This document shows positions 34,960 to 44,175 of a DNA stretch of 64,000 nucleotides, piece by piece. The stretch comes from Betaproteobacteria bacterium (GTDB lineage: Bacteria; Pseudomonadota; Gammaproteobacteria; Burkholderiales; Rhodocyclaceae). The DNA lies in contig JADJLT010000003.1 in assembly GCA_016709965.1 (NCBI GenBank), forward strand, positions 62,001 to 126,000, written 5' to 3'. Position 1 is the stretch's first letter; the number at the start of each line of letters is the position of its first letter. The translations under genes were made by a program, and so were the position numbers. The notes under the pieces are model-generated. The model was not told the DNA's origin, ran no database searches, and saw only the letters and a list, made by a program, of their open reading frames with translations.

Positions 34960-35579
34960 GCGATTTCATCGTCGGGGTGACCGGGGGGATCGGCAGTGGC
35001 AAGAGTACGGTGGCGGATGCCTTCGTTGGGTTGGGGGCGGGCCTGGTTGACACCGATGTGATCGCCCGCGAACTGACCATGGCGAACGGCGCGGCAATGC
35101 CGGCATTGGTCGCCGAATTTGGCCCGGAAATTGTTGGAAAAGATGGGGCCATGGATCGATCGGCCGTGCGTCAACGGGTATTCGCAGATCCCTCGGCCCG
35201 GGAAAGGCTTGAGGCAATCCTGCATCCGCTGATTCGACAGATATCGACAGAGCGTTGTCTGGCCGCGACCGAACCCTATGTTATTTTGGCTGTCCCGCTA
35301 TTGGTTGAGTCGGGCAATTACAACGAGCGTTGCGACCGGATTGTTGTGGTTGACTGCCCGGAAAGTGTTCAAATCGAGCGTGTCATTGAGCGTAATGGTC
35401 TGTCGGTTGACGAGGTAAAGGCCATCATGGCGGCGCAGGCAACGCGTCAACAACGACTTTTTGCTGCAAATGACGTTGTTGTTAATGATGGCCTGAGAAC
35501 AAAAATTTACGAACAGGTTAATGCCTTGCATTTAAAGTATCTGGCACTGGCTGGTGAAAAACTTAAAGCAAGCTGTTGA
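34956..35579 (+). CDS. coaE: Dephospho-CoA kinase
   Basis: Last step of CoA synthesis: phosphorylates the 3'-OH of dephospho-CoA. 207 residues. P-loop GVTGGIGSGKSTV, DTDVIARELT, LHPLIR, and VPLLVESG followed by VVDCPESVQIERVIERNGL. Start GTG at 34956 overlaps the SPOR stop as GTGA. The coaE-zapD-yacG order is a hallmark of beta- and gammaproteobacteria; there the upstream gene is usually the prepilin peptidase pilD, here replaced by trpB2-SPOR. Confidence 0.96.
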   Translation: MSDFIVGVTGGIGSGKSTVADAFVGLGAGLVDTDVIARELTMANGAAMPALVAEFGPEIVGKDGAMDRSAVRQRVFADPSARERLEAILHPLIRQISTERCLAATEPYVILAVPLLVESGNYNERCDRIVVVDCPESVQIERVIERNGLSVDEVKAIMAAQATRQQRLFAANDVVVNDGLRTKIYEQVNALHLKYLALAGEKLKASC

Positions 35580-35639
35580 GATTTGCCTGCAAATAGCTCA
35601 GAATAAACATAATTTTCCGTTTCTTCGGACCCTCGCCGC

Positions 35640-36398
35640 GTGATTACTTACGAATACCCGTTCAATGAGCGCATCCGCACACTGCTGCGTCTCGAGGACC
35701 TGTTCGAAAAATCCGCCTACTTTGCGCAGGATGACGGTGCGCTTGAGCACCATACGGCACTCGTTTCCCTGTTTGAAATTCTTGAAGTGGCCGGTCGCGC
35801 CGACCTCAAGATGGATCTGATTCAGGAACTGGAAAGACAGCGTCAAACCCTGCTGGCCTTTCGCAATAATCCCGAAATTTCCGAAGAAGCGCTTTCTGGT
35901 GCGCTTTATGAAATCGAGCAGTCATCTGCCGCATTGCTTGGCATGACCGGCAAGATTGGCCAGTACCTGCGCGAAAACGACTGGTTGATGGGTATCAAGA
36001 GCCGGGCGGCAATTCCAGGTGGCGTCTGCGAATTTGATCTGCCGTCCTACCACTGGTGGTTGCATCGCCCGAGTGAAGTTCGGCGCAGCGCGCTGGAGGG
36101 GTGGACCAAGCCGATGTTGCCCTTGCGTGATGCGGCAACGATTGTCCTGCGCCTGCTGCGATCCAGTGGTCGCCCCAAAAACTACGCTGCTACCAACGGA
36201 CAGTTTCAGCTCAATCTGAGTGGTTCGGCGGCGCAAATGGTTCGTGTCACCTTGAGTGCCGAGGAACAGGCCATCCCCGAAGTCAGCGCCAACAAGTATT
36301 TCCTGAATATTCGTTTCACCAAGCCGCCGGCCGGTGAAATCAAGGCGCGTAGCTGCGAGCGCGACGTCGCGTTCGATCTGACCTTCTGTAATCTTTAG
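35640..36398 (+). CDS. zapD: Cell division protein ZapD
   Basis: 252 residues, GTG start at 35640. Family motifs: YEYPFNERIRTLLRLEDLF (N-terminal helix), a long helical bundle (DLIQELERQRQTLLAFRNNP), GGVCEFDLPSYHWWLHRP and a C-terminal beta domain (NKYFLNIRFTKPP). ZapD crosslinks FtsZ filaments at the division ring. Follows coaE by 60 bp and precedes an unrelated Kelch gene; the 36399-36671 gap shows nothing I recognise. Confidence 0.95.
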   Translation: MITYEYPFNERIRTLLRLEDLFEKSAYFAQDDGALEHHTALVSLFEILEVAGRADLKMDLIQELERQRQTLLAFRNNPEISEEALSGALYEIEQSSAALLGMTGKIGQYLRENDWLMGIKSRAAIPGGVCEFDLPSYHWWLHRPSEVRRSALEGWTKPMLPLRDAATIVLRLLRSSGRPKNYAATNGQFQLNLSGSAAQMVRVTLSAEEQAIPEVSANKYFLNIRFTKPPAGEIKARSCERDVAFDLTFCNL

Positions 36399-36671
36399 GC
36401 CGGTTAGGCCCCAAGTCGAGCTGCGCTTTTCGCGTTTAGCCGCCTCCCCCTTTTCTTTCTGCTTCCTGCTGATTTTGGCTTGCCTCCGGTGCTTTAAGCG
36501 TGCTGCTTGCTTGGTCGTCTATACGTCAATCGCTCATTGTTTTTGCCATGTAATTGCAGTAGTCTGAGATTGCATTTGTCATTGGCGTGAGGCGGCCGTC
36601 AACATGCTCTCCACTATTGATCTTTTGCCGGGTTTTATCTTGCATTTCCGTTTCGGAAAAGGAAACTCATC

Positions 36672-39278
36672 ATGTTCCGTCGATCATTTTCTCTAGGATT
36701 TTTTTTGCTGCTCGGTGTTCTGCATTGCCAAGCAGTGTTGGCACTTGGAGCAAAAGATGCCTGTTCCTGGAAAGCCAGTTTTATTGCCACGGGATCGATG
36801 TCTGCTCCGCGGGCGGGCCATGCTGCCACGGTTTTGCTTGACCGGCGGGTCTTGATCAGCGGGGGAAGTACGCCTGTCAATGCGGTCAATGTGGGAGAAA
36901 TTTTCAGTCCGGCGACCGGGCTTTTTGTGCCGACGCAAAATTTGATCTCGCCGCGCTATTTCCATACTGCAACCTTGCTTGACTCCGGGAAAGTCCTGGT
37001 TGCGGGTGGCAGTATCGGCGGTGGAAGCGCGGGGGCGCTGGCCAGTGCCGAGATCTTTGATCCAGCGAGTAATGGTTTTGCCGCAACCGGTTCATTACTC
37101 AAGGCGCGTGTCGACCACAGCGCGACGCTGTTGGGCGATGGCAAGGTGCTTCTGGTTGGAGGCAGTGGGGTGGCTGGCGGCTCGTCGACAGGGCCGGTTG
37201 CCGAGCTGGAATTATTTGATCCGGCATCTGGAACGTTTAGTGTGGTTGGCAATCTGGCCACGCCCCGTTCTCACCATACCGCGACCCGTCTGACGGGAAG
37301 TCCGGCAGGTATTGACGAAGTCCTGATTGTCGGTGGCAACGGCCCGTTCAGCGCGACTGAAAATGTTGAAATCCTTTCCTACAACAGGGCGACACGAACG
37401 GTAAGTACACGTGCCGCGCCTTCACTGGCATCCGCTCGTCAGGATCATGCGGCGACCTTGCTGGCGGATGGCAGCGTTCTTGTGACCGGCGGGGCCGATC
37501 GTAACTATCAGCCTGTGGCGGCAGTTGAGCGCTGGAACAGAACGGTGGTTGCACCAGCCGGCGTGCTGAGTCATCCCCGCATGAATCACTTCGCAACCTT
37601 GCTGCCCACCGGGCAGGTGCTGGTGGCTGGCGGACTGGATACTCAGGCAGTCGCGCCCACCGAGCTTTACACCCCAGGGGCCGGCTTCAAGGACGCGGGC
37701 AATATGGTAACGCCGCGCTTCTACGCTGTAGCAGCCCCTTTGCCGAACGGACAGGTCTTGTACGCCGGCGGCTTTGATGCCTCGTTTCTGAATCAAGTGG
37801 CAGGTGCCGAGATTTACGATCCGTTCTGGGCCGGCGTCGGCCCGATGAACGAGGGACGCTCCAGTCATTCGAGTACCTTGCTGGTCGATGGTAGGGTCTT
37901 GCTTGCCGGTGGCGGTGATGGCATGGGCGCCGCAAGAGGCAGTGCGGAGTTGTTCGATCCGGCGACGATGAGTTTTACTCGGGTCGCCATGCAGGGCGCT
38001 CGCGAGAAACATTCGGCAACACTACTGACGAGTGGCGATGTGTTGTTGACCGGCGGGCAAAATGGCACAGGTCATTTCTTATCTGCATCCGAAATATTCA
38101 ATCCGGCGGCCAATAATTTCAGTGGTACTGCCGCCCTCTCTGTACCACGCCTTGATCATACGGCTACCTTGCTGTCTGACGGGCGGGTACTAGTGACGGG
38201 TGGCTTTTCGCCCACGCCCCAGCGGACGACGGAGTTTTTCAGCTGGAATGCTGTTAGCAGACAAGGGACGTTCGCCGCAGGTCCGGACATGACGCGGGAC
38301 CGGCGCGGTCACGCTGCGGTTCGCGTGAGCAATGGGCGGGTTCTGGTATCGGGTGGCTGGAGCGATCTGGTGAGCGGAATTACCTATGCGGTGGAAGAGT
38401 TTGATCCCGTCGCCAACGCATTTTCGGCTTTTCCGAATTCGTCGTGGATGGTGACCAATCGTAAGGATCACCGCATGGCAGCAGTCGCCGGTCAGGCGTC
38501 GGCGCTGCTAGTTGGTGGGCTGACTTCCGGGATTACCCCGACGAAGTCCTTCGAAACGGTGCCAGCCGGCAGCCAGGGGCAAACCCAGCAAGCTCGTTTT
38601 CATCATGCCATGACCGAGATTGGGCGGGGCGCCAGTGCTTTTTGGGTGATTGGCGGACAAGATACGTATTCCGGGAATCCTCTGGCCACGGTCGAGAGTC
38701 TTGACCCGACCAATCTGGGAATGACGAACGTGGTTCCTGAGTTGGGGACTGGTCGGGCCAACCATACGGCAACGCTTCTTGCCGATGGGAGAGTACTGGT
38801 CGCAGGTGGAACGCGAACCATGGATGGCACGACGCCTACTGCTGAAATTTCGAAATCGACGGTCTGTCGGCTGATTGCTGTACATCCCAGGCCGGGGCAT
38901 TTTTCATTCGAGAAGGTGTACCTTCGTATCGAATCCAAGGCCGTCGCGCTTAGGGCGCTGGTTGGCAATGCCGGGCGGGTCAATAACCCGGCATCGACCA
39001 TTCGTTACGATGTTGTTGCGCGGGATGGCTCCGATCTGCGCGTCGCCGCTGGTGAAATGCGGGTGCCGAAACTTGGCCCGGGTGAGAAGGTTCGTCTGAG
39101 CTCACGTTTTGATATACCTGCCCGTTTGCCCAAGGGGGCGTATGGCATTCAGGCCTGTCTGCCGCCGCAATCCGGTGTGGCCGGCCAGTGTTTTGATACC
39201 ACAGGCCGCATTGAGGTCGTCGGGCTAAAAAGTGTTTCAGTGATGCAGTTCCCGTTTCTCGGTGAATCCGGGAAGTAA
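36672..39278 (+). CDS. Secreted Kelch-repeat beta-propeller protein
   Basis: 868 residues with a signal peptide (SFSLGFFLLLGVLHCQAVLA). Around twelve Kelch-type repeats of about 50-55 residues run from residue 35 to about 730, each with a H-x-ATLL-x-DGRVLV-x-GG pattern, suggesting two stacked beta-propellers, as in galactose-oxidase-like proteins. No copper-ligand set is evident, so binding is more likely than catalysis. The last ~130 residues form a separate beta-sandwich-like domain ending at the surface side (LRIESKAVALRALVG...). Good ribosome-binding site (AAGGAAA). Inserted between zapD and yacG, which are usually adjacent, so it is probably an acquired gene. Function unknown. Confidence 0.82.
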   Translation: MFRRSFSLGFFLLLGVLHCQAVLALGAKDACSWKASFIATGSMSAPRAGHAATVLLDRRVLISGGSTPVNAVNVGEIFSPATGLFVPTQNLISPRYFHTATLLDSGKVLVAGGSIGGGSAGALASAEIFDPASNGFAATGSLLKARVDHSATLLGDGKVLLVGGSGVAGGSSTGPVAELELFDPASGTFSVVGNLATPRSHHTATRLTGSPAGIDEVLIVGGNGPFSATENVEILSYNRATRTVSTRAAPSLASARQDHAATLLADGSVLVTGGADRNYQPVAAVERWNRTVVAPAGVLSHPRMNHFATLLPTGQVLVAGGLDTQAVAPTELYTPGAGFKDAGNMVTPRFYAVAAPLPNGQVLYAGGFDASFLNQVAGAEIYDPFWAGVGPMNEGRSSHSSTLLVDGRVLLAGGGDGMGAARGSAELFDPATMSFTRVAMQGAREKHSATLLTSGDVLLTGGQNGTGHFLSASEIFNPAANNFSGTAALSVPRLDHTATLLSDGRVLVTGGFSPTPQRTTEFFSWNAVSRQGTFAAGPDMTRDRRGHAAVRVSNGRVLVSGGWSDLVSGITYAVEEFDPVANAFSAFPNSSWMVTNRKDHRMAAVAGQASALLVGGLTSGITPTKSFETVPAGSQGQTQQARFHHAMTEIGRGASAFWVIGGQDTYSGNPLATVESLDPTNLGMTNVVPELGTGRANHTATLLADGRVLVAGGTRTMDGTTPTAEISKSTVCRLIAVHPRPGHFSFEKVYLRIESKAVALRALVGNAGRVNNPASTIRYDVVARDGSDLRVAAGEMRVPKLGPGEKVRLSSRFDIPARLPKGAYGIQACLPPQSGVAGQCFDTTGRIEVVGLKSVSVMQFPFLGESGK

Positions 39279-39299
39279 TTTTCGCTAGCAGCATGCTTG

Positions 39300-39337
39300 G
39301 AGACTGCGGCGTCCGCATTTCAGGGCGTCGCAGTCTT
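39300..39337 (+). terminator. Hairpin after Kelch gene
   Basis: Stem AGACTGCGGCG pairs with CGTCGCAGTCT (one wobble) about 22 bp past the stop. There is no clear U-run. Confidence 0.4.
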
Positions 39338-39404
39338 CAGCCCGTCTGAGTTATCGGGGATAATTCCATTTTTAGCCTGATTGTCTTTTCGGTAACGGTA
39401 CACC

Positions 39405-39614
39405 ATGACTTCTCAACGCAAAGTTCGTTGCCCACAATGTGGTAAGGATGCCCTTTGGGCGCCCGAAAATCCGTATCGCCCATTTTGTTCCGAGCGCTGC
39501 AAGCAGATTGATCTGGGGTGCTGGGCTAGCGATTCTTATCGCATCGGTGGCGCAGTGAGCGACGAAGAGGCCGGTATGCCGGGTATCGATTTTCCGGATC
39601 AGCCCGAACGTTGA
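39405..39614 (+). CDS. yacG: DNA gyrase inhibitor YacG (zinc protein)
   Basis: 69 residues. The four-Cys zinc ribbon CPQCG...FCSERCKQIDLG and the following WASDSYRI are the family signature. It binds GyrB and blocks gyrase. The location just after the coaE/zapD region matches the conserved cluster. Confidence 0.95.
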   Translation: MTSQRKVRCPQCGKDALWAPENPYRPFCSERCKQIDLGCWASDSYRIGGAVSDEEAGMPGIDFPDQPER

Positions 39615-39634
39615 AGTTGGCCGTCCGGTGATCT

Positions 39635-39678
39635 TCTACGGTCAACCGGAAATTTTGCCCAAAATCGAAATATTCTGG
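39635..39678 (+). repeat. Dispersed ~40-bp repeat, copy 9
   Basis: CTACGGTCAACCGGAAATTT then TGCCCAAAATCGAAATATTC. Intergenic between the convergent yacG and Nudix-ThiE genes. Confidence 0.75.
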
Positions 39679-39687
39679 CGGCGAGGT

Positions 39688-40632
39688 TTACCAGCCGCGC
39701 ATCAGCGCGATGCCGTGGGCACCGTGATTTTCCGCTTCGCGCAGCATGTCCGGCAGCATGCCACCCAGGGCAAAAACTGGCAGCGTGTTGCCGATAAGTT
39801 GCTTTTCAACTTCTGCCCAGCCAAGTCCTTTGGCTTCGGGGTGGGTTGGCGTTGGCAAAACGGGGCCCAGCAATGCGTAGTCGAAGTCGAGATGGCCCGC
39901 GCGGGTGATTTCGTCGGCGCTGTGGCAGGAGGCGCCTACCCAAGCGAAGTCAGGGCGCTGCGCGCAGTTGGCGAGGCGGACTGACGAAAAATGGATGCCA
40001 TTGGCGCCGACCTGACGGGCGATTTCTTCATCGTCATTAATGACAACCAGCGCATCGTAACGATGTGCCATTTGACAGACCATTTTTGCAAACGAATGGC
40101 GTTCGGCTGCTGACAAGCCTTTGTCGCGTACCTGGATTAGTCGCAGGCCGCCTTTCAGGGCGTTTTCCAGTCGTTTCAGCTGGCGTTCGACGCCTTCGAT
40201 TGCGGCCATCGTGATGGCCATCGTTGTCGGCAGCGACAGCGCTTTCAGGATGGGATCGTTGGCCGGCAGGATGGGGGCGACGGTGGCAGCCTTGCCCGTT
40301 ATTTGCCAGTCAACCGCTGAGTGCTCCAGTGGCGCGGTAATCCCGATTTCGCCTTGCCAGGCCGTGACCCGCCAGAAGTTAAGGCGTACGGTGGCGTGCG
40401 GGTAGGTGAATTGGCGGGTTAGCCACGGCGAACATTCGGTCACAGTGATGCCTAGCTCCTCCTGCAATTCGCGAATCAGCGCCTGACGAACGGTCTCGCC
40501 GGGCTCGACCTTGCCACCGGGGAACTCCCAGTAACCAGCGTAAACCTTGCCCTCCGGCCGCTGGGCCAGCAGGAACTCGCGGCCGTTGGCGCGCAGCATG
40601 ACGGCAGCAGCCACTTCGACGATCTTGGTCAC
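39688..40632 (-). CDS. Nudix hydrolase fused to thiamine-phosphate-synthase-like domain
   Basis: 314 residues. The N-terminal ~130 residues are a MutT-like Nudix domain with the full box GGKVEPGETVRQALIRELQEELGI, probably an oxidised-nucleotide sanitiser. The C-terminal ~170 residues are a ThiE-like TIM barrel (QVRDKGLS, GANGIHFSS, GASCHSADEI, LLGPVLPTPTHP, FALGG). This two-domain layout is common in beta- and gammaproteobacteria; the role of the ThiE part is unproven. Overlaps the upstream ATPase gene by 4 bp. Confidence 0.92.
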   Translation of the reverse strand: MTKIVEVAAAVMLRANGREFLLAQRPEGKVYAGYWEFPGGKVEPGETVRQALIRELQEELGITVTECSPWLTRQFTYPHATVRLNFWRVTAWQGEIGITAPLEHSAVDWQITGKAATVAPILPANDPILKALSLPTTMAITMAAIEGVERQLKRLENALKGGLRLIQVRDKGLSAAERHSFAKMVCQMAHRYDALVVINDDEEIARQVGANGIHFSSVRLANCAQRPDFAWVGASCHSADEITRAGHLDFDYALLGPVLPTPTHPEAKGLGWAEVEKQLIGNTLPVFALGGMLPDMLREAENHGAHGIALMRGW

Positions 40633-41519
40633 TTGTTTTTCTTTCGCTTTGGCTTCTGACGACCGGCCAGATCCTTGGCGAATTGCCAGGCTACACGGCC
40701 GGAGCGTGAGCCGCGGCTAAGTGCCCAGTTCAGTGCTTCACGTTCGCACGCAGCGATGACTTCTTCGGTAACACCCAGTTGGCGTGCCCAGTGATTGGCG
40801 ATGGCCAGATAGTCGTCCTGGCTGAAAGGGTAGAAAGAAATCCAGAGACCGAAACGTTCGGATAGCGAGATCTTCTCTTCAGTCGTCTCGCCGGGATGAA
40901 TTTCGTCGTTAACGCGATGCGTTTCGAGATTTTCCGAAAAGTATTCCGGCATCAGGTGGCGGCGATTCGAAGTCGCGTAAATCAGCACGTTGTCGGGCGG
41001 TGCGGCGATGGAGCCGTCGAGAACCGATTTGAGTGCTTTGTAGGCAGTCTCGCCGGCTTCGAAGGATAGGTCGTCACAAAAAATGATGAATTTCTCCGGT
41101 CGACCGTTAATCAGATCCACGATGTCCGGCAGGTCGATCAGATCTTCCTTGTCTACCTCGATCAGGCGTAGACCCTTACTCGAAAAATGGTTGAGCACCG
41201 CCTTGACCAGAGAGGATTTCCCCGAGCCGCGGGAGCCGGTCAGCAGTACGTTGTTGGCCGTCTGGCCGGCAACAAATTGGCGGGTATTGGCGGTAATGCG
41301 TTCTTTCTGGTTGTCAATGTTCTCCAAATCGCTCAGGCGAATCGGGTGCGGCTGACGAACCGCCTGTAACCAGCCACGCCCATTACTCTTTCGCCAGCGA
41401 AAAGCGACAGCGGCACCCCAGTCCGGTAGCTCCGGTGTAGGGGGCAGTACCGCCTCAAGGCGAGCAAGGACGGCCTCGGCACGGACAAGCAGGTGTTCCA
41501 ACGACGTTGGTTTGGGCAT
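40629..41519 (-). CDS. DUF815 family AAA+ ATPase
   Basis: 296 residues from ATG 41519 (MPKPTSLEHLL). P-loop GSRGSGKSSLVKA (about residue 97), Walker B IIFCDDLSFE, sensor-like YATSNRRHLMPE, and a C-terminal helical lid. The C-terminus is strongly basic (RQKPKRKKNK). The function of the family is unknown. A longer open frame exists upstream but overlaps the divergent mltA. The yacG/Nudix/DUF815 trio is recurrent in betaproteobacteria. Confidence 0.88.
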   Translation of the reverse strand: MPKPTSLEHLLVRAEAVLARLEAVLPPTPELPDWGAAVAFRWRKSNGRGWLQAVRQPHPIRLSDLENIDNQKERITANTRQFVAGQTANNVLLTGSRGSGKSSLVKAVLNHFSSKGLRLIEVDKEDLIDLPDIVDLINGRPEKFIIFCDDLSFEAGETAYKALKSVLDGSIAAPPDNVLIYATSNRRHLMPEYFSENLETHRVNDEIHPGETTEEKISLSERFGLWISFYPFSQDDYLAIANHWARQLGVTEEVIAACEREALNWALSRGSRSGRVAWQFAKDLAGRQKPKRKKNK

Positions 41520-41565
41520 GGTGGCAGGTATACTTCTCGGCAAATTGAGAACTCTAGCGAAACCC

Positions 41566-42795
41566 ATGCGAAAAATCCAAGCAGTCGCTCTTTTATTTAT
41601 TACCTTACTGGCAGGCTGTTCCACGGTGCCGCCCGCCACAGTTCCTGCGGCTTGTACGCCCAGCGTCTCAAGCTGTCCGGCTTGCCCGGTATGCCCGACG
41701 GTGCAGCCGGTAGCTACGCCGACGACGCCGCCTGTTTTTTCGCGCACTTTCCAGGCGGCAAGCTGGAGTGATCTTCCCGGTTGGTCGGAGGATGATGTTG
41801 CTGCGGCATGGCCGGCCTTCATGCTCTCCTGTCGTGGGGTGGCAAGCAAGCCCAATGGCCCTGGCTGGAAACGAGTCTGCGATCTGGCGCGGGCAGCAGA
41901 CGGGAAGCCCGGCCATAACCCGCGCCGCTTCTTCGAGCAGCACCTGAAACCTTATGCGGTTTCATCCGGCGATGGCGTGATCAGCGGAATGGTCACTGGC
42001 TATTACGAGCCACTACTGAACGGCAGTCGAACACGAGCCAAAGGCTATGAACAGCCTGTGCGTGGTGTCCCGGATGACCTGCTGACGATCGACCTGTCAG
42101 CGGTATTTCCTGAATTGAAAGACAAGCGAGTGCGCGGCCGTCTGGAGGGAAACAAGGTCGTTCCCTACTGGTCGCGCGCAGAAATCTCCGCACGTGGCGA
42201 AAAACTGCCGGGCAAAGCGCTGCTTTACGTTGACGATGCGGTTGAACTTTTCTTCCTGCAAGTGCAGGGTTCAGGGCGGGTCAGGCTGACTGATGGCAGT
42301 ACCGCTCGCTTGAATTACGCTGATCAGAACGGACACCCTTATCAATCCATTGGCAGGTTGCTTGTCGAACGCGGTGAATTGAAACTGGAAGAGGCCTCGA
42401 TGCAGGGGATTCAGGCTTGGGCTCGCGCCAATCCTACGCGCCTGGATAACTTGCTGAATTCAAACCCGAGTTACGTCTTCTTCCGTGAAGTGCCAAACGG
42501 TCAGGGTGGCCCGACTGGCGCACTGGGTGTGCCGCTGACGGCGGAGCGAAGTATTGCCATTGATCCACGCTCGATACCACTGGGTTCGCCGGTCTTTTTG
42601 GCGACGACCCGTCCAAATTCTGCGCTGCCGTTGAATCGCCTGGTCATGGCCCAGGATACGGGTGGGGCGATCAAAGGGGCGGTGCGCGCCGATTTTTTCT
42701 GGGGCTTCGGCAAGGAGGCTGGTGACCTCGCCGGGCGGATGAAGCAGAGTGGTCGGCTATGGATTTTGCTGCCGCACGAGCTCTCCCCTAAATGA
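41566..42795 (+). CDS. mltA: Membrane-bound lytic murein transglycosylase A
   Basis: Cleaves the MurNAc-GlcNAc bond of peptidoglycan with anhydro-muropeptide formation. 409 residues. Lipoprotein signal with LLAGCS (lipidated Cys17), a Cys/Pro/Thr-rich linker, the MltA domain (GVISGMVTGYYEPLLNGS; FFLQVQGSGRVRL) and a C-terminal 3D domain with the catalytic Asp region (RLVMAQDTGGAIKGAVRADFFWG). I chose the ATG at 41566 because it opens the signal peptide. Divergent from the DUF815 gene. Confidence 0.95.
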   Translation: MRKIQAVALLFITLLAGCSTVPPATVPAACTPSVSSCPACPVCPTVQPVATPTTPPVFSRTFQAASWSDLPGWSEDDVAAAWPAFMLSCRGVASKPNGPGWKRVCDLARAADGKPGHNPRRFFEQHLKPYAVSSGDGVISGMVTGYYEPLLNGSRTRAKGYEQPVRGVPDDLLTIDLSAVFPELKDKRVRGRLEGNKVVPYWSRAEISARGEKLPGKALLYVDDAVELFFLQVQGSGRVRLTDGSTARLNYADQNGHPYQSIGRLLVERGELKLEEASMQGIQAWARANPTRLDNLLNSNPSYVFFREVPNGQGGPTGALGVPLTAERSIAIDPRSIPLGSPVFLATTRPNSALPLNRLVMAQDTGGAIKGAVRADFFWGFGKEAGDLAGRMKQSGRLWILLPHELSPK

Positions 42796-42834
42796 TGCGT
42801 TATGGCACCAAGATGGAACTTGTGCGTCACAAAA

Positions 42835-42851
42835 TGCACCATTAAAGTGCC
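42835..42851 (+). promoter_or_regulatory. Possible NtrC binding site upstream of amtB
   Basis: TGCACC-ATTAA-AGTGCC resembles the NtrC palindrome TGCACC-N5-GGTGCA (10 of 12). It lies about 55 bp upstream of the sigma-54 -24 element. A second NtrC-like half palindrome (CGCACT-N5-GGTGCT, 42901-42917) overlaps the promoter. Confidence 0.5.
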
Positions 42852-42905
42852 ATTTGGTCGGTGTTCGGTTTTGCAATGCACTGATTTGCATCATTAATGG
42901 CGCAC

Positions 42906-42921
42906 TGGAATGGTGCTTGCT
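42906..42921 (+). promoter_or_regulatory. Sigma-54 promoter of amtB
   Basis: TGGAATGGTGCTTGCT fits the -24/-12 consensus TGGCACG-N4-TTGCW with exact GG-GC spacing; transcription would start about 20-25 bp upstream of the amtB ATG. Confidence 0.6.
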
Positions 42922-42954
42922 TTCTAAACGCCCATTCTTTGTTTGGGGTGTTTC

Positions 42955-44157
42955 ATGGAAACGTATCAATCCAGCAGTAATGTGTTGTTCATCTTATTGG
43001 GCGCCATCATGGTGCTCGCCATGCACGCCGGTTTTGCCTTCCTCGAAGTGGGCACGGTCCGCAAGAAAAATCAGGTCAACGCCTTAGTCAAGATTCTGAG
43101 TGATTTTGGAATCTCGACGGTTGCCTACTTCTTCGTTGGCTACAGCATTGCCTACGGCGTCAATTTTTTCTCTGGCGTTGAAACATTGATGGAAAAAAAT
43201 GGATATGAACTGACCAAATTTTTCTTTCTGCTGACTTTTGCGGCCGCTATTCCGGCGATTATTTCCGGCGGAATAGCCGAGCGGGCCAAGTTCAATCCGC
43301 AATTGATAGCCACTTTTCTGCTGGTCGGTTTTGTCTATCCTTTTTATGAAGGTATCGCCTGGAATCAGGCATTCGGCATCCAGGCCTGGCTGAAGGCAAG
43401 CTTTGGCGAAGAGTTTCATGATTTCGCCGGTTCGGTTGTGGTTCACGCCATGGGCGGCTGGATTGCACTGCCTGCGGTTCTTCTGCTCGGCGCACGTTAC
43501 GGCCGCTATAGCAAGGATGGCCGGATCTCGGCGCATCCGCCATCATCGATTCCCTTTTTGGCGCTGGGTGCCTGGATTCTGACTGTCGGCTGGTTCGGAT
43601 TCAATGTCATGAGCGCTCAGACCCTCGACAAGATATCCGGTCTAGTGGCCTTGAATTCCTTGATGGCCATGGTCGGCGGTACGCTGGTTGCGCTGGTCGC
43701 CGGGAAAAATGACCCGGGCTTTCTGCATAACGGCCCTTTGGCGGGCCTGGTCGCGGTCTGTGCCGGCTCCGATTTAATGCACCCAATTGGGGCGTTGGTC
43801 GTCGGTGGTGTGGCGGGGGCTCTCTTCGTGGGTATGTTCACCTTGGTGCAGAATCGCTGGAAAATTGATGACGTGCTCGGCGTCTGGCCGCTGCATGGCA
43901 TGTGCGGTGCTTGGGGCGGGATAGCCGCAGGAGTCTTCGGCAGCAAGGCCTTGGGAGGTGCGGGCGGTATTGCCTTCATGCCGCAACTGATCATGACGGC
44001 GTTGGCGATCCTGGTTGCCCTGATCGGTGGCACCCTCGTTTATGGCGTGCTCAAGGCAACCTTGGGCCTACGCCTGGATCAGGACGAAGAATACGATGGG
44101 GCAGATATCAGCATCCATAGAATTACCTCCACGCCGGAGCGCGAGCCAAACTGGTAA
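42955..44157 (+). CDS. amtB: Ammonium transporter
   Basis: 400 residues, Amt/Rh family, 11 or so membrane helices. Motifs: the N-terminal LGAIMVLAMHAGFAFLEVGTVRKKN, the D160-type region FAGSVVVHAMGGWIALPAVLLLGAR, LGAWILTVGWFGFNVMSA and DDVLGVWPLHGMCGAWGGIAAG with the pore histidine. Imports NH4+/NH3 in nitrogen limitation. A sigma-54 promoter and NtrC-like site fit nitrogen control. No glnK (PII) gene is adjacent, which is unusual as the two are often paired. Ends before a terminator at the edge of an AT-richer region. Confidence 0.95.
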   Translation: METYQSSSNVLFILLGAIMVLAMHAGFAFLEVGTVRKKNQVNALVKILSDFGISTVAYFFVGYSIAYGVNFFSGVETLMEKNGYELTKFFFLLTFAAAIPAIISGGIAERAKFNPQLIATFLLVGFVYPFYEGIAWNQAFGIQAWLKASFGEEFHDFAGSVVVHAMGGWIALPAVLLLGARYGRYSKDGRISAHPPSSIPFLALGAWILTVGWFGFNVMSAQTLDKISGLVALNSLMAMVGGTLVALVAGKNDPGFLHNGPLAGLVAVCAGSDLMHPIGALVVGGVAGALFVGMFTLVQNRWKIDDVLGVWPLHGMCGAWGGIAAGVFGSKALGGAGGIAFMPQLIMTALAILVALIGGTLVYGVLKATLGLRLDQDEEYDGADISIHRITSTPEREPNW

Positions 44158-44175
44158 TTGACGTTGATCGCAATA

